From: Modicisalibacter muralis
GTDB taxonomy: Bacteria > Pseudomonadota > Gammaproteobacteria > Pseudomonadales > Halomonadaceae
Assembly: GCF_900102945.1 (NCBI RefSeq)
Contig: NZ_FNGI01000011.1
Coordinates: forward strand, 1 to 64,000
Direction: 5' to 3'
DNA length: 64,000 nucleotides
In this document: positions 49,218 to 58,535 of the stretch, in pieces
Layout of the letters: every line of letters begins with the position of its first letter
Numbering within the stretch: position 1 is the first letter of the stretch
Translations under genes and position numbers: made by a program
The notes under the pieces: generated by a model
Database searches by the model: none
Seen by the model: the letters and a program-made list of their open reading frames with translations, nothing else
What the model was told of the DNA's origin: nothing

Positions 49218-50534
49218 TTATTCGTTCTCGTCGAGCGATTCGACACGAATCCGCGTCACCGGCCCGGCAATATCGGCCAGCGACTCGAGCTGGCGGATCA
49301 CCTCGTTCATGTTTTTCTCGCGAGTGCGATGGGTCATCAGGATGATCGGCACCAGTTCGCCCTCGGTGGCCTCCTTCTGCATGATCGCTTCGATCGAGAT
49401 GCCCTGCTCGGAGAGAATCGTCGCTACCCGCGCCAGCACGCCGGGGCGATCCACCGCCAGCAGACGCAGATAATAAGCGGTGACGATGTCCTCCATGGGC
49501 AACATCGGCAGGCTGTCGTCGCCCTCGATGATGCCGCTGAAAGCCAGGTAGGGCACGCGATAGTGATGGTCGGTGCTGATGTCGCGAGCCACGTCGAGCA
49601 GGTCGGCAACCACCGCCGAGGCGGTCGGCTCGGCACCCGCGCCGGCGCCGTAGTAAAGCGTCGGGCCGACGGCGTCGCCCATCACCGCGATGGCGTTCTT
49701 GACGCCATGCACGCTGGCCAGCAAGCGCTCCTTGGGTATCAGCGTGGGATGCACGCGCAGCTCGAGCCCGGCCTCGGTGCGTTTGGAGATGCCCAGATGC
49801 TTGATGATGTAACCCAGATTGTCGGCGTGATCGACATCCTCGGCAGTGATCCGCGAGATGCCTTCGGTGTAGGCCTTGTCGAACTGCAACGGCACGCCAT
49901 AGGCGATGGAGGCGAGAATCGTCAACTTGTGCGCGGCGTCGATGCCTTCGACATCGAAGGTCGGGTCGGCTTCGGCATAACCCAGCGCCTGAGCCTCGGC
50001 CAGCACGTCCTCGAAGGCACGCCCCTCGTCGCGCATATGCGTCAGGATATAGTTACCGGTGCCATTGATGATCCCAGCCAGCCATTGAATGCGATTGGCG
50101 CCGAGCCCCTCGCGCAGCGACTTGATGACCGGAATGCCACCGGCCACGGCGCCCTCGAAGGCGACGATCACGCCCTTGTCGTGAGCGGCCTGGAATATCT
50201 CGTTGCCATGCACGGCGATCAACGCCTTGTTGGCGGTGACCACATGCTTGCCATGCTCGATGGCGGTCAGCACCAGCTCACGCGCCACGTCGTAACCGCC
50301 GATCAACTCGACCAGCACGTCGACATCGGGATTCCTGGCGACGTCAAAGATATCCGTGGTGACATTGAAACCCGTGGTATCGCAGTCGGGATTCTCGCGG
50401 CGCGCGCCGATCTGCTCGATGACGATCGGTCGCCCGGCCCGCCGAGTAATCTCATCGGCATTGCGCGTCAGCACATTGAAGGTTCCACTGGCGACGGTCC
50501 CCAGACCACAGATTCCCACTCTCACCGGTTTCAA
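49218..50534 (-). CDS. hom: Homoserine dehydrogenase
   Basis: NAD(P)-dependent reduction of aspartate semialdehyde to homoserine, in threonine and methionine synthesis. The 438 residues have the Rossmann GICGLGTVASGTFNVL (about 8-23), the catalytic region with GTGNYILTHM (about 165) and the lysine in DAAHKLTILAS (about 214), and a C-terminal ACT domain (about 350-430) suited to threonine feedback. Monofunctional, not fused to aspartokinase. Cotranscription with thrC would have to cross the family 3 repeat. Confidence 0.97.
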   Translation of the reverse strand: MKPVRVGICGLGTVASGTFNVLTRNADEITRRAGRPIVIEQIGARRENPDCDTTGFNVTTDIFDVARNPDVDVLVELIGGYDVARELVLTAIEHGKHVVTANKALIAVHGNEIFQAAHDKGVIVAFEGAVAGGIPVIKSLREGLGANRIQWLAGIINGTGNYILTHMRDEGRAFEDVLAEAQALGYAEADPTFDVEGIDAAHKLTILASIAYGVPLQFDKAYTEGISRITAEDVDHADNLGYIIKHLGISKRTEAGLELRVHPTLIPKERLLASVHGVKNAIAVMGDAVGPTLYYGAGAGAEPTASAVVADLLDVARDISTDHHYRVPYLAFSGIIEGDDSLPMLPMEDIVTAYYLRLLAVDRPGVLARVATILSEQGISIEAIMQKEATEGELVPIILMTHRTREKNMNEVIRQLESLADIAGPVTRIRVESLDENE

Positions 50535-50630
50535 CGTCGTGTTCTCCCTGCTGTCGTTCGATTCTCGGCGCCGATCGAAATCGATCGAACGCCAAACGTA
50601 GAAACCCCCGCACGGGGTGTCAACTCATGA

Positions 50631-51377
50631 TCAACCTTGAATACCCAACATGGCGGCCAGTCGCTCGGCAGGTACATAGCCGGGCACCAGGCGCCCATCG
50701 GGCAGAATGATCGCCGGGGTGCCGCGCACGCCCAGCTCTCCCCCCAGATGATACTGCTCGACGACCGGATTGTCGCAGTCGGCGGGTGCATCGAGCGACT
50801 CGCCGCGCTTGGCCGCGCTCATCGCCTCGCTGGGATTGTCGGCGCACCACACCTGTTCCAGCAAACGCGCGCCCTGCGAATTCAGGCCGCTGCGCGGGAA
50901 CGCCAGATACTTGACCTCAATGCCCATGTCGTTGAGTCGCGGCACCTCCTCATGCAGCTTGCGGCAGTATGGGCAGGTCGCATCGGTGAATACATGAATC
51001 ACCGCCTTGGGCTCCTCCGCGCCGCGAAAGACCACGAATCGATCCTCGGGAATCTCGGCCAGACGCTCGGCGCGCTCGGCGTTACGCGACTGTTGAGTGA
51101 GGTTGACCAGCCCCTCGTCGCGATTGGCATACAGGTCGCCGACGATGAAATGCTCGCCCTCGGCATCGCTGTAGAAGGTCTCACCGCTTTCCAGGCGCAC
51201 CTCGAAGAGCCCTTCGAGCGGTGTCTCGCTGACCGACGCCACCGGCATTGGCTCGCCATTGACCGCCAGGCGCTCGGCCAACTCCTCGGGCGCCGGGGCG
51301 GCCAGCGCCAGGGTGGCATTCATCGACAGGGTGGTGATCAGCACTGCGCACAGCGACGCTCTGGAAATTCGACTCAT
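50631..51377 (-). CDS. dsbC: Periplasmic disulfide isomerase DsbC
   Basis: Corrects wrong disulfides in exported proteins. The 248 residues have a signal peptide (about 1-26, ALALA), an N-terminal dimerisation domain (about 30-85) and a thioredoxin-fold domain with the active site TCPYCRK (about 134) and the cis-proline loop GVRGTPAIIL (about 217-226). Two further cysteines (CADNPS and DCDNP) match the second disulfide of DsbC. The gene starts two bases after the xerD stop, so it is translated closely with it. Confidence 0.94.
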   Translation of the reverse strand: MSRISRASLCAVLITTLSMNATLALAAPAPEELAERLAVNGEPMPVASVSETPLEGLFEVRLESGETFYSDAEGEHFIVGDLYANRDEGLVNLTQQSRNAERAERLAEIPEDRFVVFRGAEEPKAVIHVFTDATCPYCRKLHEEVPRLNDMGIEVKYLAFPRSGLNSQGARLLEQVWCADNPSEAMSAAKRGESLDAPADCDNPVVEQYHLGGELGVRGTPAIILPDGRLVPGYVPAERLAAMLGIQG

Positions 51378-51379
51378 GT

Positions 51380-52279
51380 TCAGCCTCGTGGATGGTGTTC
51401 GCCATGCAGCGTTTCCAGGCGCGCCTGGGCCACATGGGTATAGATCTGCGTGGTCGATAAATCGCTATGACCCAGCAACAGCTGTACGACACGCAGATTG
51501 GCGCCATGATTCAACAGGTGCGTGGCGAAGGCATGGCGCAGCGTATGCGGCGACAATGGTTTGTCGATGCCGGCACACTGGGCGTGGCGTTTGATGCGAT
51601 GCCAGAAGGTCTGGCGAGTCATGAAGCCATCGTTGCGCCCCGGAAACAATGGCGGGCGACGAATATCGCTCATCAGCGCGCCTCGCCCGGCGCGCAGATA
51701 GCGCTCTACCCAGAGCTGGGCCTCCTCGCCCATCGGCACCAGGCGCTCCTTGTCACCCTTGCCCAATACCCTCACCACGCCCTGGCGCAGATTGACGGTA
51801 TCCAGGCGCAGCCCGATCAGCTCGGAAACCCGCAGGCCACAACCGTAGAGCACTTCGAGCATCGCCCGATCGCGCAGGCCCAATGGCGTTTCGACGTCGG
51901 GCGCGCCGAGCAAGCGCTCCACTTCCTCTTCGTCGAGCGTATCGGGCAGGTTGGCGCGGACCCTGGGCAGGCGGACCTCGCTCAGTGGATCGCCATCGAT
52001 CAGGCGCTGCTCCAGCGCCCAGCGGTAGAAGCGCCGCAGGCTCGACAACAGGCGGGCATTGCTGCGCAGCGAGTGCGTCTCGCGTCGTGCTTCGAGCCAA
52101 GCCGTCAACGCCTCGCTACCGGGCGTCAGCAGGGCGCGCCTCTCCAGGCGCAGATGCCCCTGCCAGGCGTCCAGATCGTGGCGATACGCCGCCAGGGTAT
52201 TCTCGCTGGCGCCCTGTTCCAACCAGAAGGCATCGAGGAAGGCTTCGATCAGGCGGTTGTCGTCATGCGTTTCGCTCAT
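51380..52279 (-). CDS. xerD: Tyrosine recombinase XerD
   Basis: Site-specific recombinase that, with XerC, resolves chromosome dimers at dif. The 299 residues (start MSETHDDNR; a Met two codons upstream is an alternative) contain the N-terminal SAM-like core-binding domain (about 1-90) and the catalytic domain with Arg in YGCGLRVSELIGL (about 147-159), Lys in GKGDKERLVPMG, HTLRHAFATHLL (about 243-254), LLGHSDLSTTQIYTHV with the nucleophilic Tyr near 278. Position beside dsbC matches XerD rather than XerC. Confidence 0.96.
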   Translation of the reverse strand: MSETHDDNRLIEAFLDAFWLEQGASENTLAAYRHDLDAWQGHLRLERRALLTPGSEALTAWLEARRETHSLRSNARLLSSLRRFYRWALEQRLIDGDPLSEVRLPRVRANLPDTLDEEEVERLLGAPDVETPLGLRDRAMLEVLYGCGLRVSELIGLRLDTVNLRQGVVRVLGKGDKERLVPMGEEAQLWVERYLRAGRGALMSDIRRPPLFPGRNDGFMTRQTFWHRIKRHAQCAGIDKPLSPHTLRHAFATHLLNHGANLRVVQLLLGHSDLSTTQIYTHVAQARLETLHGEHHPRG

Positions 52280-52305
52280 ACACATTGCTCATGGTGCAGA
52301 AACGA

Positions 52306-52345
52306 CGAAACCCCGTGCCGCACAGAATGCGGCGACGGGGTTTCG
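52306..52345 (-). terminator. Strong terminator after rplS
   Basis: CGAAACCCCGT and ACGGGGTTTCG form an 11-base stem, with GCCGCA and TGCGGC inside: a long hairpin ending the rpsP-rimM-trmD-rplS transcript on the minus strand. Only short T-runs follow, so it relies on hairpin strength. It stands before xerD and isolates the two operons. Confidence 0.8.
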
Positions 52346-52395
52346 CGCGGCAGCAGCGGAGCAAGCCCGCCGTGTCACCAGGGTAAAGCGGCGAC

Positions 52396-52752
52396 TTAGC
52401 CCAGCTTTTCCTTGATGCGCGCCGACTTGCCGCTGCGCTCGCGGAGATAGTACAGCTTGGCCTGGCGCACGTCACCGCGGCGCTTGACATCGATCGCGGC
52501 AACCTGCGGGCTGTAAGTCTGGAAGGTACGCTCGACGCCGACACCGTGAGAAATCTTGCGCACGGTGAAGGCGGAGTTCAGGCCGCGATTACGCTTGCCG
52601 ATCACCACGCCTTCGAAAGCCTGCAGACGCTCGCGGGTACCCTCGACGACCTTGACCTGCACGACCACGGTGTCGCCGGGTGCAAATGCCGGAACGGCCT
52701 TTTCCATCTGCTCGGCTTCGAGCGCCTGGATCACCTTGTTCTTGCCACTCAT
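52396..52752 (-). CDS. rplS: 50S ribosomal protein L19
   Basis: Ribosomal protein at the 30S-50S interface, 118 residues, [20 protein letters not shown] and onward, ending SARIKEKLG. The central [18 protein letters not shown] is the family signature. Ribosome site AAGGAG before the ATG. Last gene of the rpsP operon, 174 bases after trmD; the gap contains a hairpin (52804-52823). Confidence 0.98.
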   Translation of the reverse strand: MSGKNKVIQALEAEQMEKAVPAFAPGDTVVVQVKVVEGTRERLQAFEGVVIGKRNRGLNSAFTVRKISHGVGVERTFQTYSPQVAAIDVKRRGDVRQAKLYYLRERSGKSARIKEKLG

Positions 52753-52803
52753 GATGCAACTCCTTGACTGATATAGGCCACGCGGGCTCGCTTGTGTCTT
52801 TCA

Positions 52804-52823
52804 GGATCGTCATCCGACGATCC
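52804..52823. promoter_or_regulatory. Hairpin in the trmD-rplS gap
   Basis: GGATCGTC, loop ATCC, GACGATCC: a perfect eight-base stem in the 174-base gap before rplS. No T-run follows on either strand, so it is more likely a processing, stability or leader structure than a terminator. L19 is needed in larger amount than TrmD, so segmental mRNA control here is plausible. Confidence 0.45.
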
Positions 52824-52926
52824 CCTGGAAGCAGCGCCCACCTGACATGTGATCCCGACGCTTGATCACGCGGGAACGACAGGATGGGTGACGCGCACGG
52901 CTTTCGATGACTCGTCGCCCGCCGAA

Positions 52927-53745
52927 TTAACGATCGCTCTCGTTAGCTCCGACCGGCCCCTGGCCGCTGCGCTCCTCCGCCGGATTGGCGTATTCCTCGA
53001 TGAACTCATCGAGCAGCTTGCGCCACTCGGCGTTCAACGTTCGGCTCTCCAACAACTCGGGGCGTCTGAGCCAGGTTCGCCCCAATGACTGCTTCAATCG
53101 CCAGCGTTTGATGGCGGCGTGGTTACCGCTAAGCAGGACTTCCGGCACCTGTCGCCCGTCGATCACCTCGGGGCGCGTATAGTGCGGGCAATCCAGCAAG
53201 CCATCGCTGAAGGAGTCTTCCTCGGCCGAGTCCTGATGCCCCAACACGCCGGGAACCAGTCTCGCCGCGGCATCGATCAGCACCATTGCCGGCAGCTCAC
53301 CGCCGCTCAATACGTAATCGCCGATCGACCACTCCTCGTCGATGTCACTCTCCACGACGCGCTCGTCGATGCCCTCGTAGCGCCCCGCCACCACCACCAA
53401 CGGGCCACTCGCGGCCAATTCGCGCACGCCTCGTTGATCCAGCGGCCGCCCCTGGGGCGACAGATAAACCACTTTCGGCGCGACGCCGAAGCGCTGCTGA
53501 CCCTGTTCACGAGCGGCATGGATCGCCTGGCGCAGGGTCTCGACCTTCATCAGCATGCCGGGGCCACCGCCGTAAGGGCGATCGTCCACCGTGCGATGGC
53601 GGTCCGTGGCGTAATCCCGGGGATTCCAGAAATCGATTTCCAGCAATCCCTGCTTGACCGCTCGCCCGGTCACGCCGTGTCCGGTCAGCGCATCGAACAT
53701 CTCCGGAAACAGGGAGACAACACCAATCCACACGGCAGATCCCAT
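52927..53745 (-). CDS. trmD: tRNA m1G37 methyltransferase
   Basis: SAM-dependent methylation of G37 in tRNAs with a G next to the anticodon, preventing frameshifts. The 272 residues have the SPOUT trefoil-knot fold: [20 protein letters not shown] (about 10-29), [16 protein letters not shown] (about 52-67), YLSPQGRPL (about 94), [10 protein letters not shown] (about 119), [20 protein letters not shown] (about 139-158). Some extra residues at the C-terminus. Stands in the conserved rpsP-rimM-trmD-rplS order. Confidence 0.97.
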   Translation of the reverse strand: MGSAVWIGVVSLFPEMFDALTGHGVTGRAVKQGLLEIDFWNPRDYATDRHRTVDDRPYGGGPGMLMKVETLRQAIHAAREQGQQRFGVAPKVVYLSPQGRPLDQRGVRELAASGPLVVVAGRYEGIDERVVESDIDEEWSIGDYVLSGGELPAMVLIDAAARLVPGVLGHQDSAEEDSFSDGLLDCPHYTRPEVIDGRQVPEVLLSGNHAAIKRWRLKQSLGRTWLRRPELLESRTLNAEWRKLLDEFIEEYANPAEERSGQGPVGANESDR

Positions 53746-53781
53746 GGGGCCGGGTCTATCGCCCGACCCATCAAAGCTCGT

Positions 53782-54339
53782 TCAGAATTCCGGATCCCAA
53801 TCCACCGTCAGCCTACCGGCGGCCAGATCGGTATCGCGAACCACTTGTTCGGGCAGGAAAGGCAGCAGCCGTTCCCGGTCATCGACACTGCGCTCGTCGC
53901 CCTGCACGACCAGAACGTCGTTGGCGCCGGTCTCGAACAGATAGTTCACATGGCCCAGATCGACACCGCTGAGCGTCACCACCCTGAGGCCTTCCAACTG
54001 ATACCAGTAATAGTCGCCCGCTTCGAGCGCCGGCAATGCCCGCTTGGGCAACAGTATCTCCGCCCCGGCGAGTTGCTCGGCCTGCTCGCGGGAGTTCACC
54101 CCGTCAAGGCTGGCCACCAGGCCCTTGCCTTGTCGACGCCCCTGGGTCAGGCGATGCGTGGTTCTTTCCCCACGCTGCTGCACTACCCATTCGGCGTAGT
54201 CGAGGATGCCCTCCATCGGGCTGGTGTACGAATACACCTTGAGCCAGCCTTTCACGCCGTGAGGGCTGGTCAGCTTGCCCAGCACCACGTAGTCGTCCCG
54301 ATCACTGCCTGGCGGCGCGGTCATCGCGTCATTCGGCAT
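53782..54339 (-). CDS. rimM: 16S rRNA processing protein RimM
   Basis: Assembly factor of the 30S head that binds S19. The 185 residues have the N-terminal domain (VVLGKLTSPHGVKGWLKVYS, about 18-37) and a C-terminal PRC-barrel domain (GDYYWYQLEGLRVVT, about 108-122, with GANDVLVVQGD). Eleven bases after the rpsP stop; in the standard operon. About 10-15 residues of N-terminal extension compared with E. coli. Confidence 0.96.
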   Translation of the reverse strand: MPNDAMTAPPGSDRDDYVVLGKLTSPHGVKGWLKVYSYTSPMEGILDYAEWVVQQRGERTTHRLTQGRRQGKGLVASLDGVNSREQAEQLAGAEILLPKRALPALEAGDYYWYQLEGLRVVTLSGVDLGHVNYLFETGANDVLVVQGDERSVDDRERLLPFLPEQVVRDTDLAAGRLTVDWDPEF

Positions 54340-54350
54340 GGGCGGGCTTC

Positions 54351-54602
54351 TTACGCCTGCTGCTTACGAGCTTCTTTGACCAGCTCGGCAACGCGATCGG
54401 AGACTTGCGCGCCCTGGCCCTGCCAGTGGCTGACGCGATCCAGATCGACGCGCAGACGCTCTTCCTGACCGCGAGCGATCGGGTTGAAGAAGCCGACACG
54501 CTCGATGAAGCGGCCATCGCGAGACTTGCGCGAGTCGCTTACGGTCAGATGATAGAAGGGACGCTTCTTGGCGCCACCACGTGCCAGACGAATGGTAACC
54601 AT
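54351..54602 (-). CDS. rpsP: 30S ribosomal protein S16
   Basis: Small-subunit ribosomal protein, 83 residues, [20 protein letters not shown], the conserved start, followed by [20 protein letters not shown]. First gene of rpsP-rimM-trmD-rplS; its promoter should lie in the 175 bases before it (54603-54777), in which I see no terminator. Confidence 0.98.
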   Translation of the reverse strand: MVTIRLARGGAKKRPFYHLTVSDSRKSRDGRFIERVGFFNPIARGQEERLRVDLDRVSHWQGQGAQVSDRVAELVKEARKQQA

Positions 54603-54777
54603 TGCGTTAACAGTCCTTCGGTTGAGTTCAGTAATTACGCCACAGATTCATGACTGCGGTCGCAGTCGGAGGCCGCGCACGCGCGCAGCTTGCCACGAAG
54701 ACGCGACATTCTACGGAAAACGCCTTGCGTTGGAAACCTTTTTCCTCGGCAGTGGCCTTCTTCGCGCGGTGGCTTCG

Positions 54778-56187
54778 TCAGCGCCGCGGGAAGCCGCCGG
54801 GACCGCCCATGCCGCCTGGGCCGCCCACACCGCCGGGACCACCCATGCCGGGCATTCCCGACATGCCGCGCATCATCTTCTGCATGCCGCCCTTCTTGCC
54901 GACCTTCTTCATCATCTTCTGCATCTGCTTGTGCTGCTTGAGCAGGCGGTTGATATCGGGCACCTGCAGGCCGGCACCGGCGGCGATGCGCCGCTTGCGC
55001 GAGCCGTTGATGATCTCCGGCTTGCGGCGCTCCTTGGGGGTCATCGAATTGATCAGCGACTCGAGCTTGCCGAATTCCTTCTCGGCGCCGGCGCCCTGAG
55101 CGGCCTCGGCCATCTGGCCCATGCCGGGTAGCTTGGACATCAGCCCACCCATGCCGCCCATCTTCTTGAGCTGCTGAAGCTGGTCGCGAAAGTCCTCGAG
55201 ATCGAACCCCTCGCCTTTCTTGACCTTCTTGGCCAGCCGGTCGGCCTTGTCCTTGTCGACACTGCGCTCGGCTTCCTCGATCAGCGACAGCACGTCGCCC
55301 ATGCCGAGGATGCGCGAGGCGACGCGATCCGGATGAAAGGGCTCCAGGGCATCGACCTTCTCCCCGATACCCATGAACTTGATCGGCTTGCCGGTGACGT
55401 GGCGCACCGATAGCGCCGCGCCACCGCGCGCATCGCCGTCGGCCTTGGTCAGGATCACCCCGCTCAGCGGCAGTGCCTCATGGAACGCCTTGGCGGTATT
55501 GGCGGCGTCCTGGCCGGTCATGGCGTCGACGACGAACAGCGTCTCCTGCGGCGAGAGCGCCTTATGCAGCGTCTGTATCTCGTCCATCATGTCGCTGTCG
55601 ACATGCAGGCGACCGGCGGTGTCGACGATCACCACGTCATGAAACTGAATCTTGGCGTGCTTGAGCGCCGCCTCGGCGATGGCCACCGGGCGCTGGTCGC
55701 TGGTCGAGGCGAAGAAGTCGACCTCGACCTCCTTGGCGAGCGTCTCGAGCTGGTCGATGGCCGCCGGACGATAGACGTCGACGGAAACCACCAGCACCTT
55801 TTTCTTCTCGCGCTCGCGCAGGAATCGCGCCAGCTTGGCGACCGAGGTGGTCTTGCCCGCGCCCTGCAGGCCGGCCATCAGGATCACCGATGGCGCGCCC
55901 TTGAGCGCCAGCCCTTCGTTGGCCTCGCCCATGATCGCTTCCAGTTCCTGCTGGACGATCTTGACGAACTGCTGCCCCGGCGAAAGGCTCTTCGAGACTT
56001 CCTGGCCCACCGCACGCTCGCGAACGCGCTCGATGAAGGCCTTGACCACCGGCAGGGCGACGTCAGCCTCGAGCAGCGCGCGACGTACCTCGCGCAGGGT
56101 GTCCTTGATGTTATCCTCGGTCAGTCTGGCCTGACCGGTAATCGACTTGAGCGTCCGCGACAGACGCTCCGATAGGCTTTCGAACAT
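54778..56187 (-). CDS. ffh: Signal recognition particle protein Ffh
   Basis: GTPase and signal-sequence binder of SRP. The 469 residues comprise an N domain (about 1-85), G domain (GLQGAGKTTSVAKLA, about 107-121; DTAGRLHVD, about 190; TKADGDARGG, about 247) and an M domain (about 300-440), with a Met- and Gly-rich tail of GMGGPGG type repeats. The 4.5S RNA-binding stretch is the SRKRRIAAGAGLQVPDINRL region (about 397). Encoded upstream of rpsP and divergent from the CcsA-like gene. Confidence 0.98.
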   Translation of the reverse strand: MFESLSERLSRTLKSITGQARLTEDNIKDTLREVRRALLEADVALPVVKAFIERVRERAVGQEVSKSLSPGQQFVKIVQQELEAIMGEANEGLALKGAPSVILMAGLQGAGKTTSVAKLARFLREREKKKVLVVSVDVYRPAAIDQLETLAKEVEVDFFASTSDQRPVAIAEAALKHAKIQFHDVVIVDTAGRLHVDSDMMDEIQTLHKALSPQETLFVVDAMTGQDAANTAKAFHEALPLSGVILTKADGDARGGAALSVRHVTGKPIKFMGIGEKVDALEPFHPDRVASRILGMGDVLSLIEEAERSVDKDKADRLAKKVKKGEGFDLEDFRDQLQQLKKMGGMGGLMSKLPGMGQMAEAAQGAGAEKEFGKLESLINSMTPKERRKPEIINGSRKRRIAAGAGLQVPDINRLLKQHKQMQKMMKKVGKKGGMQKMMRGMSGMPGMGGPGGVGGPGGMGGPGGFPRR

Positions 56188-56224
56188 GGGCTCTCCGGCG
56201 CTGATGCCTTGGCTATGGCCGACG

Positions 56225-56253
56225 ATTATACGCCTTCACGCCGGCAGTCTCCA
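56225..56253 (-). promoter_or_regulatory. Promoter of ffh
   Basis: On the minus strand TGGAGA (56248-56253), a 17-base spacer and a perfect TATAAT (56225-56230), 38 bases before the ffh start. The -35 box is a partial match. The geometry gives a leader of about 30 bases. Confidence 0.55.
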
Positions 56254-56360
56254 TGCGCCACGCGCGGCTGGGCGTCACGCCCTCGATTGGGTATAGTGGC
56301 GACTTGATCGATTCTCTTTTACCACTTCAATGAACCTCGTCGAGGTCGGCAGAGCCTAAG

Positions 56361-57161
56361 ATGCAGGCGCTTCCCTTCGCTTTTCTCGCCATCGTGTTCT
56401 ATCTCGGCGCCGGTTCCTGGCAGGGCCTGGCGCTGCTGCGACGCGTGCCCCAACGCCCATTGCTGGTGCGTGGCATCGGGCTGCTGGCGGTGATTTCTCA
56501 CGCCGTGGTGGTGTTCGCAAGCCTCGGCGATCTCGACACGCTCAACCTGGACATTTCGGCCAGCGCCTCGCTGATCAGCTGGCTGGTGGCGCTATTGCTG
56601 CTCGCGGTGAGTTTCGCCAAGCCAGTCCTCAGTGCCGCCGCCGGGCTGTTTCCGCTCGCGGCGGTGACCATCCTGCTGGTCGTGGGGCTACCGGCCTCCG
56701 GTCATCGCGAAGGTCTCACACCGGGCATCGCCGTTCACATTCTGACCTCGATACTGGCCTTTTCGCTGTTCGCCATCGCCGCCATGCAGGCGATGCTGCT
56801 GGCGGGCCAGAACCGCGCGCTGCGCCATCATCACACGCGCGGCATCGTCCAGAGCCTGCCGCCGCTGACCACCATGGAACGGTTGCTGTTCGAGTTGATC
56901 TGGGCCGGCATGTTGCTGCTCACCGCGTCGCTCGCCAGCGGCATGATCTTTCTCGACAACATCTTCGCCCAGCATCTGGTGCATAAGACGGTGCTGTCGA
57001 TTGCCGCCTGGATCATCTTCGCGCTGCTACTCGCCGGCCATCATATTCTCGGTTGGCGTGGCGCCAAGGCGGTACGCTGGACGCTCGGCGGCTGCGCCCT
57101 GCTCTTGCTGGCCTATTTTGGCAGCAAGTTCGCCCTCGAGGTGGTATTGAACCGGCCATGA
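56361..57161 (+). CDS. CcsA/YpjD-family inner membrane protein
   Basis: Polytopic membrane protein of the cytochrome c assembly superfamily, 266 residues, about eight hydrophobic helices. A conserved late region is TLLLTASLASGMIF-like (about 192-205), with histidines in HKTVLSIAAWIIFALLLAGH and the preceding helix typical of the heme-handling WWD-like family, although the WWD motif itself is not evident. In gammaproteobacteria this gene is usually beside ffh and the CorB-like gene. The exact function of the YpjD branch is not established; divergent from ffh. Confidence 0.85.
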   Translation: MQALPFAFLAIVFYLGAGSWQGLALLRRVPQRPLLVRGIGLLAVISHAVVVFASLGDLDTLNLDISASASLISWLVALLLLAVSFAKPVLSAAAGLFPLAAVTILLVVGLPASGHREGLTPGIAVHILTSILAFSLFAIAAMQAMLLAGQNRALRHHHTRGIVQSLPPLTTMERLLFELIWAGMLLLTASLASGMIFLDNIFAQHLVHKTVLSIAAWIIFALLLAGHHILGWRGAKAVRWTLGGCALLLLAYFGSKFALEVVLNRP

Positions 57162-57249
57162 GCCAAGCTTGTTTAGCGTCGACTCCTTGACACTGGGGCA
57201 GCCGATTCCCTACAAACGAGCCTACTACAAGATTTAGGACCCTCAGACC

Positions 57250-58533
57250 TTGAGCGACGACATCCCCCTGGGACTGCTGTTCGGCGTACTCTTCTTGCTT
57301 GTTTGCCTGTCTGCCTTCTTCTCCAGCTCCGAGACCGGCATGATGTCCATCAACCGCTATCGCCTGAACCATCAGGCCAGGAGCGGTGAGAAGCCCGCCC
57401 AGCGCGTGCTGCATATGCTGAAGCGCCCCGATCGGCTGCTCGGCATGATTCTGATCGGCAACAACCTCGTCAACAACCTCGCGGCATCGATCGCCACGGT
57501 GATCGCCATTCATTACCTGGGCGAGGTGTCCGGGCCCGCCGTGGCCACGTTGGTACTCACCATCGTCATCCTGATCTTCGGCGAGGTCACGCCCAAGACC
57601 TACGCCGCGATCAAGCCCGCGCATATCGCCTACCCCGCCTCGCTGGTACTAGCGCCACTGCTCAGGCTGTTCTATCCGCTGGTGTGGCTGGTCAATGCGA
57701 TTTCCAACGGCCTGCTGCGCCTGCTCGGCGTCAAGAACATCGAGAGCGGCGCCGAGGACCTGACCCGCGACGAACTGCGCACGGTGGTTCACGAGGCGGG
57801 CGCGATGATTCCGCGCCGCCACCAGGCCATGCTGCTGTCGATCCTCGATCTGGAAAACGTCACCGTCAACGACATCATGGTGCCGCGCCACGAGATCGAC
57901 GGCATCGACCTCGACGACGACCTGGGAAGCATTCTCGCCCAACTGCGCGCCAGCCAGCATACCCGCCTGCCGATTTACAAAGGCGATATCAATAACATCA
58001 TCGGCATCCTGCATCTGCGCAACGCCGCGAGATTCCTGTCCAAGCCGGAGGTGACCAAGGCGGCGATCGTCCAGGAGGCTCGCGAGCCCTATTTCATTCC
58101 CGAATCAACGCCGCTGCATACGCAACTGCTCAACTTCCAGCAGCATAAGCGGCGTATCGGCATCGTCGTCGACGAATATGGCGATGTGGATGGGCTGGTC
58201 ACCCTGGAAGATATTCTCGAAGAGATCGTCGGTGAGTTCACCACCGACGTGGCCGGCATGCACCAGGACATTCATCCGCAGGACGACGGCAGCTTCGTGA
58301 TCGATGGCACCGCCAATATTCGCGAAATCAACAAGATGCTCGGCTGGCAGCTACCCACCGATGGTCCCAAGACACTCAACGGCCTGATTCTCGAACATCT
58401 GGAATCCTTCCCCGACGGCCCAGCCTGCCTGCAATTGGCCGATACCCGCATGGAGGTTCTGCAGGTCAAGGACAACCTGATAACCTCCGCTCGCTGCTGG
58501 CTGCTAACGCGGCGCGCGACCCTGACCGACTAG
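57250..58533 (+). CDS. CNNM/CorB-family transporter with CBS domains
   Basis: A 427-residue membrane protein: a DUF21 domain with three to four helices (about 8-150; SSSETGMMSINRYRL, LIGNNLVNNLAAS, FGEVTPKTYAA), a pair of CBS domains (about 205-335; VNDIMVPRHEIDGID) and a C-terminal CorC-like domain (about 345-420). The family is associated with magnesium or cobalt efflux. The start is TTG with TTAGGA ten bases before; no better ATG is upstream of the first helix. It follows the CcsA-like gene by 88 bases. Confidence 0.88.
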   Translation: MSDDIPLGLLFGVLFLLVCLSAFFSSSETGMMSINRYRLNHQARSGEKPAQRVLHMLKRPDRLLGMILIGNNLVNNLAASIATVIAIHYLGEVSGPAVATLVLTIVILIFGEVTPKTYAAIKPAHIAYPASLVLAPLLRLFYPLVWLVNAISNGLLRLLGVKNIESGAEDLTRDELRTVVHEAGAMIPRRHQAMLLSILDLENVTVNDIMVPRHEIDGIDLDDDLGSILAQLRASQHTRLPIYKGDINNIIGILHLRNAARFLSKPEVTKAAIVQEAREPYFIPESTPLHTQLLNFQQHKRRIGIVVDEYGDVDGLVTLEDILEEIVGEFTTDVAGMHQDIHPQDDGSFVIDGTANIREINKMLGWQLPTDGPKTLNGLILEHLESFPDGPACLQLADTRMEVLQVKDNLITSARCWLLTRRATLTD

Positions 58534-58535
58534 GG

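Noticed and set aside
54603-54777. 4.5S (SRP) RNA gene near ffh
   Set aside because: No GGAA-tetraloop hairpin with the conserved internal loops is visible in this gap or the ffh upstream region.
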